This document shows positions 9,001-17,988 of a DNA stretch of 64,000 nucleotides, piece after piece (position 1 is the stretch's first letter; every line of letters starts with the position of its first letter). Made by a program: the position numbers and the translations under genes. Source of the DNA: Spirochaetaceae bacterium. GTDB lineage: Bacteria; Spirochaetota; Spirochaetia; Treponematales; Treponemataceae. The notes under the pieces were generated by a model. The model saw only the letters and a list, made by a program, of their open reading frames with translations, made no database searches and had not been told where the DNA came from. The DNA lies in the NCBI GenBank assembly GCA_017618015.1, contig JAFZVC010000026.1, forward strand, positions 62,001 through 126,000, written 5' to 3'.

Positions 9001-9894
9001 ATGCCGACAAGCCCACAATACGAAACAATGCAGAAAGGTTCTCCTGATTTTCCGATAGGACTCTTTTCTCAGACTATTTATTATTCCTTTTCCCATCATC
9101 ACATTGAATACGAATTGTTTTATCTCAATGAAGGCGAGTGTGTATTTGGAATAGAAGGAGTAGAGTATAACCTTAAAGCGGGCAACGTTATTTTCATTCA
9201 GCCGGGTATTGAGCATTATGCAAAACAGATAAACGACTCATCAATCTTTCATTACTATGCGTTCGTTTTTGATGGTTCTGTACTTGGAACTGAAGATGAA
9301 GCTTGCAGAAAGATTTTCGAGCACATGAAGATAAAACGATTTTTGGATCTACCGTCAGACTTGCTCGAAAAGATGAAGCACATGACAGAACTACAAAAAG
9401 ACGAGGCGTTTGGCAGACAGATTCAAGTTAAAAGCGTTCTGCTAGATATCCTTTCATACATCATAGAATCAAAACAGTATCTTGAACTGGACAGCCGCAT
9501 GGCTCCTATATCACAAAATACGCAGAAAAAGACGAATTCTTCCCACGCAGTTGATGCTGCCATTTCGTTCATAAAGCAGCACTACCGCGAGAATATCTGT
9601 TTGGAAGATTTGCTTTCAATAACAAACTATTGCAAGAGTCATTTTATCCGCGTGTTCAAAAGCGCGACTGGCTTGAAGTTTACCGATTACGTTAATCATT
9701 ACAGAATAGAAAAATCGTGCCTTGATCTTATTTACACGGATAAGAACATTACAGAGATAGCGATAGAGAACGGATTCAACAACATCCAGTATTTTTCAAA
9801 GACATTCAAAGACTATATGAAATGTACGCCGATGCAGTACAAGAAAATCGGTATGAGTGTCATCGTTCCGTCTACTATCGCGAATGTAGTTTAA
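9001..9894 (+). CDS. AraC-family transcriptional regulator with cupin sensor domain
   Basis: Likely sugar-responsive activator of the neighbouring carbohydrate genes. The N-terminal half is a cupin-type ligand-binding domain (HHHIEYELFYLNEGECVFGIEG, then GNVIFIQPGIEHY). The C-terminal 100 residues form two helix-turn-helix units, CLEDLLSITNYCKSHFIRVFKSATG and NITEIAIENGFNNIQYFSKTFKDY (each shown by its conserved core), ending with the usual CTPMQYKK. The 297-residue length is standard. No ribosome-binding site is visible; see the promoter entry. Its stop codon overlaps that of the convergent GH43 gene. Confidence 0.92.
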   Translation: MPTSPQYETMQKGSPDFPIGLFSQTIYYSFSHHHIEYELFYLNEGECVFGIEGVEYNLKAGNVIFIQPGIEHYAKQINDSSIFHYYAFVFDGSVLGTEDEACRKIFEHMKIKRFLDLPSDLLEKMKHMTELQKDEAFGRQIQVKSVLLDILSYIIESKQYLELDSRMAPISQNTQKKTNSSHAVDAAISFIKQHYRENICLEDLLSITNYCKSHFIRVFKSATGLKFTDYVNHYRIEKSCLDLIYTDKNITEIAIENGFNNIQYFSKTFKDYMKCTPMQYKKIGMSVIVPSTIANVV

Positions 9895-11291
9895 TCAAGC
9901 GAGAAACACTTCAAGTGGCCGTTGCCTGTTCCCCTGAACGACAGGTATATAGCGTTCGTGCCGTCCGGGATATCAGCTTTTCCGGCATTCTTTTCCCAAA
10001 CATTACTGAAATCGCAGCATGCCGTTCCTAAAACAGGACCGTCCCATTTTGTGCGAATCTCGAAAATGCCCTTTATATAACCGCGTGTCGTAATTGAAAA
10101 ACTGTGAACGTCCTTGCAATCGAAATATTTAAAACCGATAAAAGCCCCGTTCTGTACATTCGCGACAAAGCCTTCGTTTTCATCGCCGTCTTTACCGTCC
10201 TGCATTATCTTTGGCAGGGTTAAATCGCCGATATATTTTGCCGGTTTCCCTTCTACAAACAGATTGCAAGCGATGTATCCCGGATATTCACCTTTTCCAA
10301 CGAGAGGCTTTCCGTTAAGTCCGCACGAAGTTATTTCTACTTGCGGAATGGAGCCGTCAGGCAGAATCTTGATTTTCTCCGCGCAGCCTTGTCTGCTGTA
10401 CCACGTTCCGTTTGTGTGCCTGTGGTAGAATATGTACCATTCGCCGTTTATAAGCTCAATGCCGCCATGGTTATTCGCTCCATAAGCTGTTGGCATATCC
10501 GCGTCTTTATAAGAGTCGATGTGCAAATCGCAGTTGCTTACAATTACTCCGCCGTACTTAAAGTCACCAAGCGGGTTTTTGCTCGTTGCATAGCAGAGCT
10601 CATGCATAACGCGTCCGGAATAGACAAAATAGTATGTATCGCCGATTTTACGGATAGAAGGAGCTTCAAAGAACTCATGACCCTCAAATGAAGTGCCTTT
10701 GCCGTACATTACGCCAGGAATTATGACGTTATATTCTTTTTCTATGGTCAGCATGTCAGGACCAAGAGCCATAGCCATTGCGCCTTTGCGTTCCGTCATG
10801 CCTTCGCCGCAAAAACCAGTATAAAGATACGTTGTGTTTCCTTCTGTAAGTACGGCGGGATCAAACTGAGGCATGTCACCTGGCTTTTCACCAAGACGAG
10901 TTCCGTCTTTATAATGAACGTAGCCTAAAAACTTGTATCGTCCGGCGGGAGTGTCACAAACTGCGACTGAGAGGACAGGAACTTTGTCCAAAGCATAGTA
11001 CAGATAGTACTTTCCGTCAGGTCCGACAGTCACATCCGGAGCGTAAAGGCACATCTTGCCGTCTTTGTTGAGCGGATCATCTGTCCGTCCATAGATGGTG
11101 CCTTCCAAACGCCAGTCAGAAAGATCTGTGACTGGAGCAGACCAGCATAGATAATCTCCTGGACAGAAAACGTAGCCGTTAAAAGCATCGTGAGAGCCGA
11201 ATATATAAATTCTGTCATTAAAAACATGCGGCTCACCGTCAGGAATATACTCCCAGGAAGGAAGATATGGATTAAATGCTTGTTTCATCAT
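9891..11291 (-). CDS. Glycoside hydrolase family 43 protein
   Basis: Probable beta-xylosidase or alpha-arabinofuranosidase acting on xylan-derived oligosaccharides; substrate cannot be fixed from sequence. The five-bladed propeller signatures are clear: general-base Asp region near GEPHVFNDRIYIFGSHD (about residues 19-35), the middle aspartate in YAPDVTVGPDGKYYLYY (about 89-105), and the acid glutamate in HEFFEAPSIRKIGDTYYF (about 205-222). Residues 340-466 look like a CBM6-type beta-sandwich. No signal peptide is seen, so it should work in the cytosol on imported sugars. It is divergent from the esterase gene. Confidence 0.9.
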   Translation of the reverse strand: MMKQAFNPYLPSWEYIPDGEPHVFNDRIYIFGSHDAFNGYVFCPGDYLCWSAPVTDLSDWRLEGTIYGRTDDPLNKDGKMCLYAPDVTVGPDGKYYLYYALDKVPVLSVAVCDTPAGRYKFLGYVHYKDGTRLGEKPGDMPQFDPAVLTEGNTTYLYTGFCGEGMTERKGAMAMALGPDMLTIEKEYNVIIPGVMYGKGTSFEGHEFFEAPSIRKIGDTYYFVYSGRVMHELCYATSKNPLGDFKYGGVIVSNCDLHIDSYKDADMPTAYGANNHGGIELINGEWYIFYHRHTNGTWYSRQGCAEKIKILPDGSIPQVEITSCGLNGKPLVGKGEYPGYIACNLFVEGKPAKYIGDLTLPKIMQDGKDGDENEGFVANVQNGAFIGFKYFDCKDVHSFSITTRGYIKGIFEIRTKWDGPVLGTACCDFSNVWEKNAGKADIPDGTNAIYLSFRGTGNGHLKCFSLD

Positions 11292-11484
11292 GATGTCATC
11301 ATAAGTGATTAAAAACCTTTATACTATCAGTAGATATTCTTATGTTTAAGGTTAAAAAGAGGTTAAAAAAAATGAGATTTTCGACAAAAAAGATCCAAAA
11401 AAGACCTTTATATAAAAAAATCGCAACATTTAGTGTTTTTTTGGAATAAAAACCCCTTATGATTTTTTTATAAATGAGGTGTTT

Positions 11485-12873
11485 ATGTTAAGAAAAGTTA
11501 CTATATCGCAGGGAACTGTCGAAGGTTTACCTGCCGCAGACCCAAGAATAACATCATTCAAAGGCATCCCGTATGCCGAACCGCCGGTCGGAAATCTGCG
11601 CTTCCATGCGCCTGTTCCCGCTGGAAAATGGGAAGGAGTACTCAAAGCTTACAACTTCTCTAAAATAGCCGTACAGCCAAAACCGTACTATGACCCGAAT
11701 GACCTGTACTGCCGCGAATGGTCGGTAGACAAAGATCAGCCGATGGGTGAGGACTGCCTTACCGTAAATGTCTGGACACCCGCAAAAGCAGCTGATGAAA
11801 AGCTCCCCGTATACGTATGGATATACGGCGGCGGCTGGCAGACAGGCTTTTCCGCGGAAATGGAGTTTGACGGAGAGCGCATCGCACGAAGGGGAATCGT
11901 AGTCGTTACGATGAACTACCGCCTTAACTGCTTCGGTTTCTTGTGCCACCCGGAAATAACTGCAGAAAACCCAGCCGCCCCGGCGAACTTCGGTTTGCTC
12001 GACCAGCGGCTCGCGATGAAGTGGGTAAAGAATAACATAGCTGCTTTCGGCGGAGATCCTGACAATATGACGCTCGGCGGTCAGTCTGCCGGCGGCGGAA
12101 GCGTCCTTCATCAGATGATGTACGGAAGAGAAAACAATCTTTACAAACGCGTAATGGTGGACAGCGGAATATTCATCAATCCTTTTTTCCAACAGTTCCC
12201 GCTTCGAAACCTTAAAGAAGCAGAACAAATCGGCGTCGATTTTTTCAATTTTCTCGGAGTGAAGACACTTAAAGAAGCCCGCGCCCTTGAAACTGATTTC
12301 ATTCAGCAGAAATGGGAAGAATACGGCGGATGGGCTAAATCAATTCAAAGCTGGCTGCCAGTAATGGACGACAAATTCGTGAAAGGCGATTTTTTCTCAA
12401 TAGCGCGCCAAAAAGATTTTGAGCCTGTTCCGATGATGACAGGTCAGACTACAGACGAGTTCAAAATCGCAAAACCAGGAACTGACCAGTTTTTTAGTAT
12501 GGTCAAACTTGGAATATGGGAATACCGCAAAATCCTTGAAGAGAACGGTCACGACAAAAACGATATGTGGTATTACGAATTCGACGTGCCGATTCCTGGC
12601 TGGGATCGGCCTGGTAAGTTTCATTCGGTTGACTTGTGGTTCTGGTTCGAGACTTTAGCCAAGTGCTGGCGGCCATTTACGGGCGTTCACTATGACATTT
12701 CCCGCCAGATGTGCAACTACCTTTGCAACTTCATAAAGACTGGAAATCCGAACGGAATCGACTATGAAGAGCGGAAATTACCGAACTGGGAACAGTTTTC
12801 CACTGCGAACCCCAAGAAGATGATTTTTGATGTAGATTGCCACCAAATTCTCGATAATGAGACTATTGTGTAA
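11485..12873 (+). CDS. Type-B carboxylesterase
   Basis: Alpha/beta-hydrolase of the carboxylesterase type B (para-nitrobenzyl esterase) family. Visible marks are the N-terminal FKGIPYAEPPVGNLRF, the oxyanion-hole YGGGWQTG (about residues 111-118) and the nucleophile elbow GGQSAGGGS (about 195-203). In this locus it may remove acyl groups from hemicellulose oligosaccharides, but the family is broad. It has no signal peptide. The frame also opens at a GTG six bases upstream, but GAGG at 11476-11479 places the ATG at 11485 best. Its length, about 462 residues, is near the shorter end of the family. Confidence 0.88.
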   Translation: MLRKVTISQGTVEGLPAADPRITSFKGIPYAEPPVGNLRFHAPVPAGKWEGVLKAYNFSKIAVQPKPYYDPNDLYCREWSVDKDQPMGEDCLTVNVWTPAKAADEKLPVYVWIYGGGWQTGFSAEMEFDGERIARRGIVVVTMNYRLNCFGFLCHPEITAENPAAPANFGLLDQRLAMKWVKNNIAAFGGDPDNMTLGGQSAGGGSVLHQMMYGRENNLYKRVMVDSGIFINPFFQQFPLRNLKEAEQIGVDFFNFLGVKTLKEARALETDFIQQKWEEYGGWAKSIQSWLPVMDDKFVKGDFFSIARQKDFEPVPMMTGQTTDEFKIAKPGTDQFFSMVKLGIWEYRKILEENGHDKNDMWYYEFDVPIPGWDRPGKFHSVDLWFWFETLAKCWRPFTGVHYDISRQMCNYLCNFIKTGNPNGIDYEERKLPNWEQFSTANPKKMIFDVDCHQILDNETIV

Positions 12874-13018
12874 AAAAATGTCTATTTTTGATGTTTTTTT
12901 TGCGATAAAGCTGAATTAGCGTATTTTGTATGTGAAAACAAAACGCTGAAAATTTGTATTTTCGGCAATTTGTTAAACATAGATTATTGGAAAAGTCTTA
13001 AAAGAGGAGGACTAAAAA

Positions 13019-14755
13019 ATGAGAAAAACATTACTGGTATTAGTAGTGCTCATGCTTGCTTTCAGCATGGTTTTCGCCGGCGGAAAGAAAGAGACAACGA
13101 CAAACGGAAAAGAGAAACTGAATATTTCTGTTTTCACAATTCAGCAGAGAGATCAGCCGAATGCTGACAACCCAACCTACAAATGGATTGAGGAAAAATT
13201 CGGTGTAACATTCAACTGGGATATCCTTGTTGGTGACAAAGACCAGAAGATTGGTGTTCTTATCGCTTCTGGCGACCTTCCTGATGTTGTAGAAGTAGAC
13301 TCAGAAAAATTCCAGGGCGCAGGCTGCCTTATCGACCTTAAGCCTCTCCTTGAGAAATATGCTCCTAACATGATGAAGCACTATGCATCAGCTTGGAAGC
13401 AGATGCTTGATATCGATTCAGAAAAAGATGCTAACGGCAAGATCGTAAAAGAGCACATCTATTCACTTCCTAACTATGGTGTTATCGATGGAAAGCCTTC
13501 TGACACATACTACAACCAGAACGCATGGTGGATCCAGAAAGCTGTTCTCAAAGAGTACGGATATCCTACAATCAAGACAATCGACGAGTACTTCGACCTC
13601 ATCGAGAAATACTACAAGAAATACCCGACAATCGACGGTATGCCTACAATCCCATTCAATATCATCACATACGACTGGGAAGCTTTCGACCTCTGGAACC
13701 CACCGAACTTCCTCGCTGGTTATCCTAACGACGGAAACGGTCACGTTGTAGAAGTTAATGGCGAATACAAGTACATCAACAACTGGAACGACGAGAACAC
13801 ATACAGATGGATGAAGCTTGCTAATGGTTACTACAAGAGAGGACTCATTGATCCAGCTTCTTTCACAGATAACCGTGACCAGTACTATGCAAAGATCTCT
13901 CAGGGTCGTGTACTTGGTATGTTCATCCAGGGATGGCAGTTCATGGGCGACAACGCTGAGAACGCACTTTGGACAGCAGGAAAAGACGAAAGAACATATG
14001 CTCCGCTCCCAATCGTATTCGACGAGACAATTACTCCTTGGTACGTAGACCGCTCACTTCCTAACCTCCAGAGAGGTTATGGTATCACAGTTAAAGCTGG
14101 CGAAGCAAAAGCTATCAAGATCATCAAATTCCTTGATGAACTTCTTGAGATCGAAAACCAGAAAGTTCTTTACTGGGGATTCGAAGGCCAGGATTACCTT
14201 ATCGATACAGACGGTTCTATCACTGGTGTAAAGGGTGGCGCTTATAGAACAGAAGCTATGAGAAAGCAGCAGAAAGATCCTGACTACAACAAAGAACACT
14301 ATGCATTGCTCTTAAGAGAAGAAGCTCCAAAGATTGAAGGTACACTTGACAATGGTTACACAAGAACTATGGATGAGCTTCCTTGGGAATATGCAGTAAG
14401 CCAGAAAGCTGTTGATATCGAACTGTGGCAAGCTTATGGCGTAGGTTCATATAAGGAACTTGCTATGGGTGGTTACAACCCACGTCTGAACGCTGGTTGG
14501 TACCCAATGTGGCAGTGTGAGCCAGCAGCTGAGAAGGGTGGCGAAGAAGAAATCGCTGCTACAGCAAAGAAGCAGGCTGAAGCACTCCAGAGAAAGTATC
14601 TTGCAGCATGTATCATGGCTAAGACAGATGCTGAATTCGAAGCTAACTGGAAAGAGTTCGTAACATTGATGGATCCTATCGTTAATACATGGGATGCTTT
14701 CATGAACAAACAGCTCAAAGCTCGTGTTGAAGCTTTCGGCGGATTCCAGGACTAG
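13019..14755 (+). CDS. Sugar ABC transporter substrate-binding protein (LplA-like)
   Basis: Exported binding protein of an oligosaccharide ABC importer. Residues 1-20 form a signal peptide (LLVLVVLMLAFSMVFA) cut before GGKKE, a lipobox-free junction common in treponemal binding proteins. The family-1 solute-binding fold is shown by DLPDVVEVDSEKFQ, the repeated Trp-rich segments (YNQNAWWIQKAVLKEYGYP, TYDWEAFDLWNPPNF) and the 578-residue length typical of LplA/YtcQ types. GAGGAGG at 13004-13010 is a strong ribosome-binding site. Codon use is strongly biased, suggesting high expression. The two permeases follow after a terminator; no ATPase gene is in the locus, so a shared MsiK-like ATPase is probable. 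Confidence 0.93.
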   Translation: MRKTLLVLVVLMLAFSMVFAGGKKETTTNGKEKLNISVFTIQQRDQPNADNPTYKWIEEKFGVTFNWDILVGDKDQKIGVLIASGDLPDVVEVDSEKFQGAGCLIDLKPLLEKYAPNMMKHYASAWKQMLDIDSEKDANGKIVKEHIYSLPNYGVIDGKPSDTYYNQNAWWIQKAVLKEYGYPTIKTIDEYFDLIEKYYKKYPTIDGMPTIPFNIITYDWEAFDLWNPPNFLAGYPNDGNGHVVEVNGEYKYINNWNDENTYRWMKLANGYYKRGLIDPASFTDNRDQYYAKISQGRVLGMFIQGWQFMGDNAENALWTAGKDERTYAPLPIVFDETITPWYVDRSLPNLQRGYGITVKAGEAKAIKIIKFLDELLEIENQKVLYWGFEGQDYLIDTDGSITGVKGGAYRTEAMRKQQKDPDYNKEHYALLLREEAPKIEGTLDNGYTRTMDELPWEYAVSQKAVDIELWQAYGVGSYKELAMGGYNPRLNAGWYPMWQCEPAAEKGGEEEIAATAKKQAEALQRKYLAACIMAKTDAEFEANWKEFVTLMDPIVNTWDAFMNKQLKARVEAFGGFQD

Positions 14756-14811
14756 TTAATCTGACTTAATGTCAATTTAACAAATGATGGGAGAAGTAAT
14801 TCTCCCATCTG

Positions 14812-14843
14812 AAAAGTCCACAGAATTATCTGTGGACTTTTTT
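14812..14843 (+). terminator. Intra-operon terminator between binding protein and permeases
   Basis: AAAAGTCCACAG (14812-14823) pairs with CTGTGGACTTTT (14830-14841), followed by T residues. A smaller hairpin GGGAGAA/TTCTCCC (14789-14806) sits just before it. Partial termination would give more binding protein than permease mRNA. Confidence 0.85.
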
Positions 14844-14868
14844 CTTAGCTTTATTTCAGGTGTTTTTT

Positions 14869-15834
14869 ATGAACAATAAAAAAACTTCAAGCGCTGTTGA
14901 GTTAAATCCAGCTCTTGTAAATAAAAAAAGCAAGTGGAAATTATTAGGAAAGCAGAAAATGCTTGTCCTGATGTCAGTTCCTTTTGTTCTGTATGTTATC
15001 CTTTTCAGATACGTTCCTCTTTGGGGTTGGACTATGGCATTCCAAGATTACAAGCCATACAAAACTTTCTCTCAGCAGGAATGGATCGGCTTCAAATGGT
15101 TCGTTGACCTTTTCAAAGATAAAGAATTCCTTATTTCTTTAAGAAACACAGTGGGAATGAGTATTATAACCATGATTCTTGGTTATATCACAGCAATCGT
15201 TCTCGCAGTTTTTATGAACGAAGTCCGTTTACTTGGTGTAAAACGTTTTGTTCAAACTGTTTCTTATCTCCCTCACTTCCTTTCGTGGATTATTGTTACT
15301 GGATTAGTTGCGAATGCTCTTTCCGTTGAAGACGGAATTTTAAATGAAATATTGTTAGGTTTAGGTTTTGTTGACAAACCTATTCAATGGCTCGCCGAAC
15401 AAAAATACTTCTGGCATATCATCGGTTGGACGTATGTTTGGAAAGAGGTAGGTTGGAATACAATCGTCTACCTTGGAGCTATGACAGCAATAGACCCATG
15501 CTTGTACGAAGCCGCTGAGATTGACGGTTGCGGTCGCCTTAGAAAAATCTGGCATATTACATTGCCGGGAATTAAACCGACTATCATTATCATGATGATT
15601 ATGTCTGCCGGACATCTTCTTGACGCTAACTTTGAAATGCCGTACCTGTTGCAGAACGGTCTTATTCTGGATGTTGCAGAGCAGATTGATATGTATGTTT
15701 TGAAATACGGATTCTCGCTTTCAAAATATGGTCTGGCAACTGCTGCTGGTATCTTTAAGAATGCAGTTAATATTCTTGTTCTTCTTCTTGCTAACTGGCT
15801 TGCTAAGAAGAGTGGTGAGGAGCGACTGATATGA
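14869..15834 (+). CDS. ABC transporter permease, LplB type
   Basis: Inner-membrane subunit of the oligosaccharide importer. The product has about six hydrophobic helices; the first follows KQKMLVLMSVPFVLYVILF (residues 27-45). The EAA loop that contacts the ATPase is visible as YEAAEIDGCGRLRKIWHITLP (about residues 205-225). The frame also opens at a GTG nine bases upstream, but the ATG at 14869 with AGG 8 bases before it is preferred. It overlaps the next permease by 4 bp (ATGA). Confidence 0.92.
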   Translation: MNNKKTSSAVELNPALVNKKSKWKLLGKQKMLVLMSVPFVLYVILFRYVPLWGWTMAFQDYKPYKTFSQQEWIGFKWFVDLFKDKEFLISLRNTVGMSIITMILGYITAIVLAVFMNEVRLLGVKRFVQTVSYLPHFLSWIIVTGLVANALSVEDGILNEILLGLGFVDKPIQWLAEQKYFWHIIGWTYVWKEVGWNTIVYLGAMTAIDPCLYEAAEIDGCGRLRKIWHITLPGIKPTIIIMMIMSAGHLLDANFEMPYLLQNGLILDVAEQIDMYVLKYGFSLSKYGLATAAGIFKNAVNILVLLLANWLAKKSGEERLI

Positions 15835-16811
15835 GCGATCAGAAGATTGAAACGACTGAGAACATCAGTCAGAAAAGACTTGAGTCATATGCTGCCGCTC
15901 AAAGAAAGACAAAGACAGCTAACTTTATTTTTGATACAATAATTTATCTTACCCTTATATTCGTAGTTATTGTAACTGTGTATCCGTTCTGGAATACAAT
16001 TGCAATTTCTTTGAACGAAGGTCTAGACTCGCTTAAAGGCGGAATAAAGTTATGGCCAAGAAAGTTCACTTGGACAAACTACAGAAACCTGTTCAGAACG
16101 GACAGAATTTACAATGCAGGTGTTATCTCCGTAACACGTACTATTCTTCAGACTGTTCTGTGCGTTTTCTGTACATCTATTCTTGCTTACGCGTTAAGCC
16201 GTAAAGAATATATATTAAGACGGCCTCTTACTTCGATTCTTGTTATATCAATGTATATAAACGCTGGTATTATTCCGGGTTATATGCTTATGAAGAACCT
16301 TGGTCTTCTTAACTCTTATGCTGTATATATCGTTCCGTGTCTTGTAGATATATTCAACTTTATTCTTATTCGTACATATATCCAGGGATTGCCGGACAGT
16401 TTTGTTGAGTCTGCGCGTATAGACGGTGCGAATGAGTTCAAGATTTTCATGCGTATCATTATGCCGCTTATCGTGCCGTCCATAGCAATGGTTTCGTTGT
16501 TTACAGCAGTAGGTGCATGGAACAGCTGGTTTGACACATACCTGTTCTGTTCATCTAAGCCAAATCTTCATTCATTGCAATACGTATTGATGTCTATCCT
16601 GCAGGCGAGCCAGAACCAGAGCGCATCCGCAAGTGATGCAAACGCAATGGCTGTTACAGCGGCTTCTGGTGGTGCGCTGTCGAATGCGGTTACACCTATA
16701 AGTATCCGTTCTGCAATCACGATTGTAGCTACAGTTCCTATTCTTATAGTTTATCCTTTCGTTCAGAGATACTTCGTAGTAGGTATGACGATTGGTGGTG
16801 TAAAAGAGTAG
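15831..16811 (+). CDS. ABC transporter permease, LplC/YtcP type
   Basis: Second membrane subunit of the importer, 326 residues. A hydrophobic helix at about residues 36-56 (YLTLIFVVIVTVYPFWNT) is followed by five more. The EAA loop is ESARIDGANEFKIFMRIIMP (about 188-207). Its start overlaps the stop of the upstream permease, so the two are translationally coupled. A Ser/Ala-rich insert (ASQNQSASASDANAMAV) lies near residue 265. The operon ends at the bidirectional terminator. Confidence 0.92.
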   Translation: MSDQKIETTENISQKRLESYAAAQRKTKTANFIFDTIIYLTLIFVVIVTVYPFWNTIAISLNEGLDSLKGGIKLWPRKFTWTNYRNLFRTDRIYNAGVISVTRTILQTVLCVFCTSILAYALSRKEYILRRPLTSILVISMYINAGIIPGYMLMKNLGLLNSYAVYIVPCLVDIFNFILIRTYIQGLPDSFVESARIDGANEFKIFMRIIMPLIVPSIAMVSLFTAVGAWNSWFDTYLFCSSKPNLHSLQYVLMSILQASQNQSASASDANAMAVTAASGGALSNAVTPISIRSAITIVATVPILIVYPFVQRYFVVGMTIGGVKE

Positions 16812-16843
16812 ACACAAACTTTTGTATGGGCTGTATGCCCAAC

Positions 16844-16882
16844 AAAAAAAGCTGTCCGAATCAGAATCGGGCAGCTTTTTTT
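16844..16882. terminator. Bidirectional terminator
   Basis: GCTGTCCGAAT and AATCGGGCAGC form a stem flanked by seven A on the left and seven T on the right, so it can end both the rightward permease operon and the leftward zinc-ribbon gene, whose stop codon lies inside it. Confidence 0.9.
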
Positions 16883-17273
16883 ATTTATTCGAAAGCATTA
16901 CAAGTGTTAACAGGACGATTGCGAATCCTGCGAGCGTGGCAATATAAATCCAGGGTGGGAGAGCATCGTCACTTCGTTTTTTTGAAGAAGTTGTGCCTGT
17001 ATAAGAACGGGAATCGTGTTTCGGAAAGAGATTTTTGCTGGAAGCTGTTTTTGCGGGTCCAGACTTTTTTATTGGCTCACCATTAAACGCATAGCCGCAT
17101 TGTGGGCAACCATTCGTGAATTCATCCTGATCGCCTGTTTTACCGCAAGCAGGGCAGCGTACAGCAAGAAAAAAATGACCGCATTTAGGACAGAATCTTG
17201 CATTTATTGGTACTTCGGAGTCACAGTATTCACAGAAAAACTTAGCCTGTTTCTTTTTTGCAGCCATTGCCAT
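16881..17273 (-). CDS. Zinc-ribbon protein with C-terminal membrane anchor
   Basis: A 130-residue protein with CEYC (about 14-17), CPKC (about 28-31), CPAC (about 40-43) and CPQC (about 55-58), four Cys pairs that can make two zinc ribbons. A basic, Ser/Lys-rich linker follows, and one hydrophobic helix (IYIATLAGFAIVLLTLVMLS) ends the chain, so the ribbons should face the cytosol. AGGGATATT precedes the first ATG. It probably follows the 17281-18965 pair in one leftward operon with a 7-bp gap. No specific function is known to me. Confidence 0.75.
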   Translation of the reverse strand: MAMAAKKKQAKFFCEYCDSEVPINARFCPKCGHFFLAVRCPACGKTGDQDEFTNGCPQCGYAFNGEPIKKSGPAKTASSKNLFPKHDSRSYTGTTSSKKRSDDALPPWIYIATLAGFAIVLLTLVMLSNK

Positions 17274-17280
17274 AATATCC

Positions 17281-17988
17281 CTAACAAATATGCATCGTAA
17301 TTGTGTCAGAAATGTCAGTTACGCATGTTTTTACGGAGCTTAACCCAATTTCTGTTTTAAGCGAGCAGTCATCAAGAATCTGCCCAATATAGACAGATTC
17401 GAAGCCTTCTTTTCTGTCCGGCAAAAAGCAAATTTCCGGATAAACGAATGAAATGACTTTTCCTGTTATTATGCTCATTACAGAAGGATTCATATATACA
17501 AAATTACAATTACTACTGCCTGTTGAAATATAATCATCGGTAGAGTTTGAAAGAAGTTCTTGTACTGTAGGAGCAGGAAAATCGCCTTCATCAAAATATT
17601 CGTTATAATTGATTTTGGAGGCTGTTTGACTCTCCGATGAGTTTAATACTTCAAAAAACAAGGGCTTATCAAAGTTTTCTTCGGAATCATACGTAAAACT
17701 ACAGACGGGGAGAGCTCCAATCTCTTTTTCGTCAGAAAATTCCTGGTTAACGAGGACAATAGTTTTGACTCTTTTTGAAAGGCGGAAATTCGCCGTTGAT
17801 GCGATTATCTTCCAATGACGTGGATAATCCTGCGCACTAACGACGATTACATCCGGGTGAATTTCCTCAAGATTATCGTATGCTTTCAAAAAATTGTCAT
17901 ATTGAACAACGCTATAATCTTTTTCTTCAAGAGCAGATTTTATCGAGCGATATTCATCCTGTGAACCAGAAATAAGTAAAGCTATCAT
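17281..17988 (-). CDS. Pseudo-receiver-domain protein
   Basis: Residues 1-105 have the alternating strand-helix pattern of a CheY-like receiver: MIALLISGS, YSVVQYDN, PDVIVVSAQD, RVKTIVLVNQ. The aspartate normally phosphorylated after strand three is replaced (VVSAQD), so it is unlikely to be a phospho-acceptor. The C-terminal half is beta-rich; a PilZ-like fold is possible but the usual RxxxR and DxSxxG motifs are not visible. It overlaps the upstream exported protein gene by 4 bp, so the two are coupled. Confidence 0.6.
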   Translation of the reverse strand: MIALLISGSQDEYRSIKSALEEKDYSVVQYDNFLKAYDNLEEIHPDVIVVSAQDYPRHWKIIASTANFRLSKRVKTIVLVNQEFSDEKEIGALPVCSFTYDSEENFDKPLFFEVLNSSESQTASKINYNEYFDEGDFPAPTVQELLSNSTDDYISTGSSNCNFVYMNPSVMSIITGKVISFVYPEICFLPDRKEGFESVYIGQILDDCSLKTEIGLSSVKTCVTDISDTITMHIC

